From the NCBI GenBank assembly GCA_963995525.1, contig OZ023209.1, positions 7,813,381-7,877,380 of the forward strand: a stretch of 64,000 nt of DNA. Direction: 5' to 3'. The stretch's first letter is position 1, and every line of letters begins with the position of its first letter. Below are positions 59,474-64,000 of the stretch, piece after piece. The stretch comes from Escarpia spicata (taxonomy: Eukaryota; Annelida; Polychaeta; Sabellida; Siboglinidae). Under the pieces are notes generated by a model. It was not told the origin of the DNA, searched no databases, and was given only the letters and a program-made list of their open reading frames with translations. Both the position numbers and the translations under genes were made by a program.

Positions 59474-60652
59474 AACAGTGACTAATATTATTATAATCCA
59501 AATATTATATTTATTTGTGTCCCTTTTCGGTTGCCAATGCCAGGTTATGAATTTTATTATTATTCATAGCGCGGATAGGACCCAAGGTTTTTGCTGAAGA
59601 AGCACGATTTTAAGCACCACAGTACAGAACAAGATAGTAACGGTCATCTATGTAGGTATTAGTGTTGTTGCAAAGTGTCTCTATATGTTACACAGTCACT
59701 GTTAGACAATATGTTACAATCTTTGTTTATTGACAAAACTTCTGCAGCAATTTAAGCATACAAAATAGTTCATGTTTTTCATAACTTATAAGTCTCCCGC
59801 ATAAACAGAAAACACTCGTGATCATTCAACAGTCACAAGTGTACCAAAGTTCCAAATGTTTGGACAAAATTACTACCAATTGAACCAATTTATTACACAT
59901 ACCTACACAGATAGCCGTCAGTTTAAGGGATTTAACAGATAAGTTCCTATTTTATAATTTCCTATCTTTTAACGTAGGATTTAGCTTCTATGTTTTAACA
60001 TGTAACAAAATACCCGGATGTTCTTCCGACGCACAGACCTTTCATTACCGCTTTGATGATAGCGGGCCTTCAATATAGTTCTTGCAAATGTCGGCTAACC
60101 GGATTACCAATTTACTACCCGTACTTATTTAATAACGTCATTGAATAAAACTACATACAGGCGCGCAACTTCAAAATGCCTGGTAACCTAATTACTACCA
60201 TTTCGACCTAATTACCACGCATACCGAATTACTACGCGTAATATAATTTTCACCAATTTACCACGATTTTCCATGAAGAAATTAAAACTGTATGCAAATA
60301 GCCGTCAGTTTGTCAGATTTAGCAGAGAAGTTTTCAATTTTATATATTGATTATAAACTATAAGTACATTTTAGAAATGTATACGGGTCTCTCAGTATGT
60401 GTAATGACCTAGTTCATGACATGATTGATACATTTCATAACATCTATGACCTATTGCTATAGTTCACCACATAAAAGGCAAGAATTTAAGCACTACTGTA
60501 CGAAAATAACAACAAAGGTCTAATTCCAAGATGATCGCCCTGTTCGAAAAAACGAGGCATTAAGTTCTGGTATAACATCATCCTATATGTATTCTACATT
60601 TCCTATACATTACTTCAGATAAATAGGTATCCGTTGTATTGATTAACATAGG
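59474..60652. other. No gene seen; AT-rich with diverged direct repeats
   Basis: The clearest repeat is ATAGCCGTCAGTTT, then GATTTAACAGATAAGTT at 59,911-59,945 and GATTTAGCAGAGAAGTT at about 60,315-60,331, an offset near 388 bp. A weaker pair is TTTAAGCACCACAGTAC (near 59,610) and TTTAAGCACTACTGTAC (near 60,485). The stretch 59,865-60,265 is also rich in ATTACTAC and ATTACCA words. There is no supportable open frame. Confidence 0.6.
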
Positions 60653-60726
60653 TTCCACCGCGCCGCGCCATCTGGCTCCTTCCTCCCGGTAATAGATTTT
60701 GGCGCGTTTTGTCGCGGTCCGGTGGA
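60653..60726. repeat. GC-rich two-step hairpin
   Basis: The outer arms TTCCACCG (60,653) and CGGTGGAA (60,719) are perfect complements. The inner arms CGCGCCA (60,664) and TGGCGCG (60,700) are also perfect, around a 29-base loop. It lies in an AT-rich setting just beyond the truncated end of a LINE. It may be a remnant of an inverted-repeat element; its function is unknown. Confidence 0.55.
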
Positions 60727-60780
60727 AAATGGAAATTGTTCCCTATCTTTTAACATGTGTTTAACTGTGACCCCTTCATT

Positions 60781-62280
60781 TTAACCTACTATACCATTGA
60801 GGGGACTTAGCATAAGACAGCGTACTGCAGCATGGCATGCGTCTTGAGTGAGCAGGTGACGAATTCTGCCGATCAGGCGTAGATGGTAGTAGGCCGAAGA
60901 ACAGTAGCTGGAGACGAGGCTATTTAACTGCATGAGTCGGTCGAAGTAACATATTAGATTGCTTACAGCATCTGTTGATTGCAAGGTAAGTCAAAACTGG
61001 GGCTGCCTTAAACACATAGATTGTGTGGTGACTACAGCACGATAAACTGAGTTTTGTCATTGTTGAGTTTAAGTTGATGCATCAGCATCCAGGCTCTAAT
61101 CTCGGCGATGCATTGGATGATCAGCTGTTTAGCGTTTTCCAGTTCGTTATACATCATAGAGTTATAGCTGACATATAGCTAACATATAGCTGGATGTCAT
61201 CAGAGAATCGGTGGAAAAGCACATCATGTTTCTTCCAGATGTCAGCAATGGGTGTCGTATATGCGTTGAACATCACTGGTCCAAGTACTGAACCCTGAGG
61301 TATACCGTGGTAGATGGGGATTGCGTTCGAAGGAGACTAACCAATCGTGACACACTGAGATATGTCAGTCAAGTATGATATAAACCAGTCAAGTGTCATA
61401 CCGCCTATGTTGAATCGTGAAACTAGAGTCTTCAACAATTCGTTAAAGTCAATCGTGTCGAATGATGCACTCGTGTCAAGAAGAACCCGCACGACAATAT
61501 GACCCGAATCAAGGTTACGCACGATGTCGTGTTGTACTTTCATCAGAGCTGTTTCTGTTGAGTGATGTTGTCTATAAGCCGACTTATTCGTTGCCATCTG
61601 CAGATACAGGCGTTTGAGGACGACTTGCTCAATCAACTTTCCTACGAAAGCGAGGTTGGCAATGGGACGATAGTTCTGGTCAAGTGAGGTTTTCTTCAGT
61701 AACGGTGTCATTGGGGCAGTTTTCAGTTCACTAGTAAAAACTCCATGTTTAGTAACGCATTTACAATTTTGACGAGTGTGGGTAGCGTAATGGTTAAAGT
61801 AGTTCTAAGTTGCCATGTAGGTAGCACATCACGTGGACAGCATTTCGTTGCTCTGGACATGATAATCATCTGCAGCTCTTCAGCGCCAGTTGAACAGAGA
61901 TTGTTTAGACCTTGCAATTCAGGTGGTGCAGCAGGCAGCAGTGGCATCACGATAGATTATGTTGTTACTTTCGCACGCGTAACGTCGACGACTTTTTCTT
62001 TTTTTTCTTCAAAGAACTCGGCAAAGACACGACACATTGATTCATCGTTCTCGCGATCAGGTAATTTCCGGTCACTGCATTTGGTAATTGAATGTAACAC
62101 TCGGGATGTTTTCGTTGCGTCGGCGTTGTTCTGTGCTGCGCCGTAGTAGGCGATTGTCGCGTTTCGGACATGGTGTTTGACGTTGTTTATTTGTTACAAG
62201 TAGATTTGCTTGTCGATTTCAAGTCCGGTTAGGCGCCATTTTCTTTCAACTGCTCGTCGCTTACGCCTTAAACCCAAGGT
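60781..62280 (-). pseudogene. Linker and reverse transcriptase remnant of the CR1/L2-like LINE
   Basis: The linker continues in one frame below the endonuclease with two in-frame stops (62,170-62,280), then through 61,723-61,950. A one-base frameshift near 61,740 separates the linker from the RT open frame 61,337-61,711. Motif A (LLDTSASFDTID) keeps its Asp. Motif B (GIPQGSVLGP) is intact. The catalytic box at 61,196-61,207 reads FSDD where this group usually has YADD or FADD, a single-base Ala to Ser change. The thumb open frame 60,781-60,984 ends the copy. Compared with relatives, the fingers region between NLAFVGKLIEQ and SAYRQHHS looks a few residues short. Confidence 0.82.
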
Positions 62281-63249
62281 TTATTCATCAAACCATGGCT
62301 GGCTTTTCTTTGATCTTCGAGTTCGCGACACAACTGGGGCATGAATGTCGAGTGTGACAGAGACGGAATGTTGATACTGTTGTAGGAGATCGTCGACGCT
62401 ATCGCTGTTATTGTCATCGTGTGAGGTTAGTGCGGCGTGAAGGTCAGCGTTGTTGGTTGGTAGGCGTGGCGCGTGTCCTTCAATGGAAAATGTTATTGTG
62501 TGGTGATCCGAAAATGTGTTACGTAGAACAGCAGCGGGAGATGTGAGGATAGTGTCTTCTTTCCGGGAGATAACGGAACGGTGCGTAGGACCAATCACAT
62601 TCTGGAGAGTTCTGTTGATGCCAGCATGTTCGTTACTCGACTTACTCCCGGCGATAATGCATCGTCGAAGTGAAAATTGAAATCGCCCAACATTAATGAA
62701 TGATCGCAAGTGATGTTACGAGATATTCGACTTCGCCAGAAAGCCGAATATATTGGACGATAGTGGCCTGCATATCAACACAAAGTAGTAAGATGGCGTG
62801 TTACACGACAGTTGTAAAAGTTCGAAGTAGGTCGGTGTCGCGGCAGGTCACGCACGCAATTTCAGCGAACTTCTGTGTAGAACACCCAGACCACTGCCCC
62901 GTTTCAGCGATCGGTTGAGTTTCTTAAACTCGAACCCCGGCAGTGATAAATCGTTCACGATGTCTTGATGCTCGTCTCGCAGCCAGGTCTCTGTGAAGAA
63001 GGGGATGTCAGCATCAGCGTCTAGTAACGTCTCGCTCACAACAGATACTTTGTTGCATATAGATCTAGTGTTCAGTAAAACAAGTTTCAGTGATGGCGAT
63101 GGTGTCCTTGTGCTGGTACACTTTAGGTAGCGTGCTCGAGGTACAGGCTTAGCGGATGCTGTTGGTCGCGCTGACACAAGTACATGTATCGATCTTTGGT
63201 TGCGTGCACCCCCACGACAACCTCGATGGGTGAGCCGATGGAGTGCCAC
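62281..63249 (-). pseudogene. AP-like endonuclease remnant of the CR1/L2-like LINE
   Basis: The APE-type endonuclease nicks target DNA to prime reverse transcription. Visible family motifs are N in NTRSICNK, E in TETW (near 63,010), D and N in LGDFNFHFDD (near 62,676-62,687) and SDHH (near 62,505). The first two lie in the open frame 62,848-63,249. The middle (YFELLQLSCNTPSYYFV, SNIFGFL) and GDFN are in a shifted frame, and SDHH is in the open frame 62,281-62,709. So every catalytic motif survives, but in more than one frame and with an in-frame stop between. Confidence 0.82.
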
Positions 63250-63403
63250 CCCGCTTCACAAACAGCTCTCCAGGCAGCATTGTTGAGCCGAATGTGACTG
63301 TGACCACTGGGCAGTAACCGACACAGGCAGTCTTGGGTAATGCTGGACGTGTAAACAATGTTCTCTTTGTCCGGGTTACGCATGACCGATCACACAATCG
63401 CAA

Positions 63404-64000
63404 ATATAAAATGTAAGTCGGTTAACAAGAGAAAACGTTACAAACACATCATAAAACCACTTAGTCCAGTCTCCTCTTGGAATATTCATAAATAAATATA
63501 TACAAACTTGAGTGTTGTAGACTGGCTAAAACTTGCAAAATCCGCAATATATTCAGCTAGCATCTATAGGTGCAGCCACGCAGGCGCAGACCAACAATAA
63601 TATTTCAAGGCTGTCTACAGTGAGAGTTTTTGTCCGCCATTTGGGATGGTGGAACCTGCTTATGTTCTGACTTGGCGTGCCTCCAGAATGTCTGACTAAC
63701 CGCTAGATTCACGAACTTTTTTGAACAATGGTAATAGCGCGCGCCGGAGCGACTTGTATTAACTGATACACGGTTTTTGATGTCCAGTCCGTTACAGTTT
63801 ACAATCACAGTTACAATTTTGTGCCGGATCCTCGTCAAGCTTTGCCTTTGCCTGCGCTGTTGATAACGATTATACATGTGAATTAAATTACTGTTGCGGC
63901 ATTACATCTCACATATGATGGAACATAACCGCATGCAATATACATTTTTTAAGTGTTGCCGTATGTTTTTGTGTTTCGAGAAATACGTCTGCGGCCGGCT
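63404..64000. other. No gene seen; possible LINE 5' region
   Basis: This lies directly upstream (minus sense) of the CR1/L2-like LINE and may include its 5' UTR, but nothing proves it. A minus open frame of 90 codons at 63,605-63,877 has no recognisable feature. The last bases turn GC-rich at the window edge. Confidence 0.4.

Larger units (their letters stand above)
60781..63403 (-). mobile_element. CR1/L2-like LINE with endonuclease and RT, decayed
   Basis: On the minus strand this 2.6-kb element carries, in order: an N-terminal region with HRGCRGGARNQRS (near 63,220); an AP-like endonuclease (LKLVLLNTRSICNK, FFTETWL, LMLGDFNFHFDD, FSDHHTITF); a linker (QPWFDE, YYGAAQNNADATKTSR, FAEFFEEKKEKVVDV, PPELQGLNNLCS, DVLPTW); and a reverse transcriptase (TPLLKK, NYRPIANL, SAYRQHHSTETAL, VLLDTSASFDTID, GIPQGSVLGP, RFSDDIQLY, LKLNNDKTQF, SSAYYHLRLIGRIRHLLTQ). 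This architecture is that of CR1/L2-group LINEs. The copy ends inside the thumb region at 60,781 with no 3' UTR or tail. At least two frameshifts and several in-frame stops make it inactive. The 5' limit is uncertain. Confidence 0.88.

Noticed and set aside
61745..62146. 133-codon plus-strand open frame
   Set aside because: It is antisense to the linker of the CR1/L2-like LINE, which matches the family on the minus strand.
63605..63877. 90-codon minus-strand open frame as a LINE ORF1
   Set aside because: It lies in the right place upstream of the LINE, but has no zinc knuckle, coiled coil or other ORF1 feature that I can see.

Overview
This is eukaryotic, non-coding, repeat-dominated DNA, most likely from an invertebrate animal. 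The evidence is indirect: decayed RTE-like and CR1/L2-like non-LTR retrotransposons, tRNA-derived SINEs, many micro- and minisatellites, AT-rich flanks, and no gene that could be supported as functional. The species cannot be named from the sequence.

Positions 1 to about 50,157 are one uninterrupted satellite array of a 40-bp monomer (bases 41-80 are a consensus copy), about 1,255 head-to-tail copies in one orientation. The array is already in phase at base 1, so it continues past the left edge. It contains no transposon or gene. Its huge forward open frames (up to 3,078 codons) follow from a stop-free monomer whose length is not a multiple of three, and are not genes. Within the array there are nested amplifications: super-repeats of about 4 kb in the first 15 kb, a 1-kb block used four times between 11 and 20 kb, and near-perfect duplications with offsets of 1,640, 1,680, 2,200 and 2,080 bp. 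Diagnostic monomer variants fall into three sets (A, B, C) that recur along the array mainly in the order A-B-C, A-B-C, A-B-C.

Positions 50,158 to 64,000 are the right flank, a graveyard of old repeats. From left to right: a diverged duplication next to the array; a SINE (51.0 kb); a diverged 220-bp tandem duplication (52.2-52.6 kb); a second SINE between complementary microsatellites (52.9-53.4 kb); a 45-bp minisatellite split by a 5'-truncated RTE-like LINE (53.75-55.68 kb) that carries a long (GGGAGA)n tract; a third SINE (56.2-56.4 kb, minus) next to the 3' end of a CR1/L2-like LINE (56.4-58.26 kb, minus); a 31-bp minisatellite (58.4-59.5 kb); an AT-rich stretch with diverged direct repeats; and a more complete CR1/L2-like LINE (60.8-63.4 kb, minus) with recognisable endonuclease and reverse transcriptase. 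All three LINEs lie on the minus strand and all are broken by stops and frameshifts.

Nothing here works together as a pathway. The two themes are satellite expansion by unequal exchange or slippage, and accumulation of retroelements just outside the satellite. Possible roles such as pericentromeric heterochromatin are inference only.
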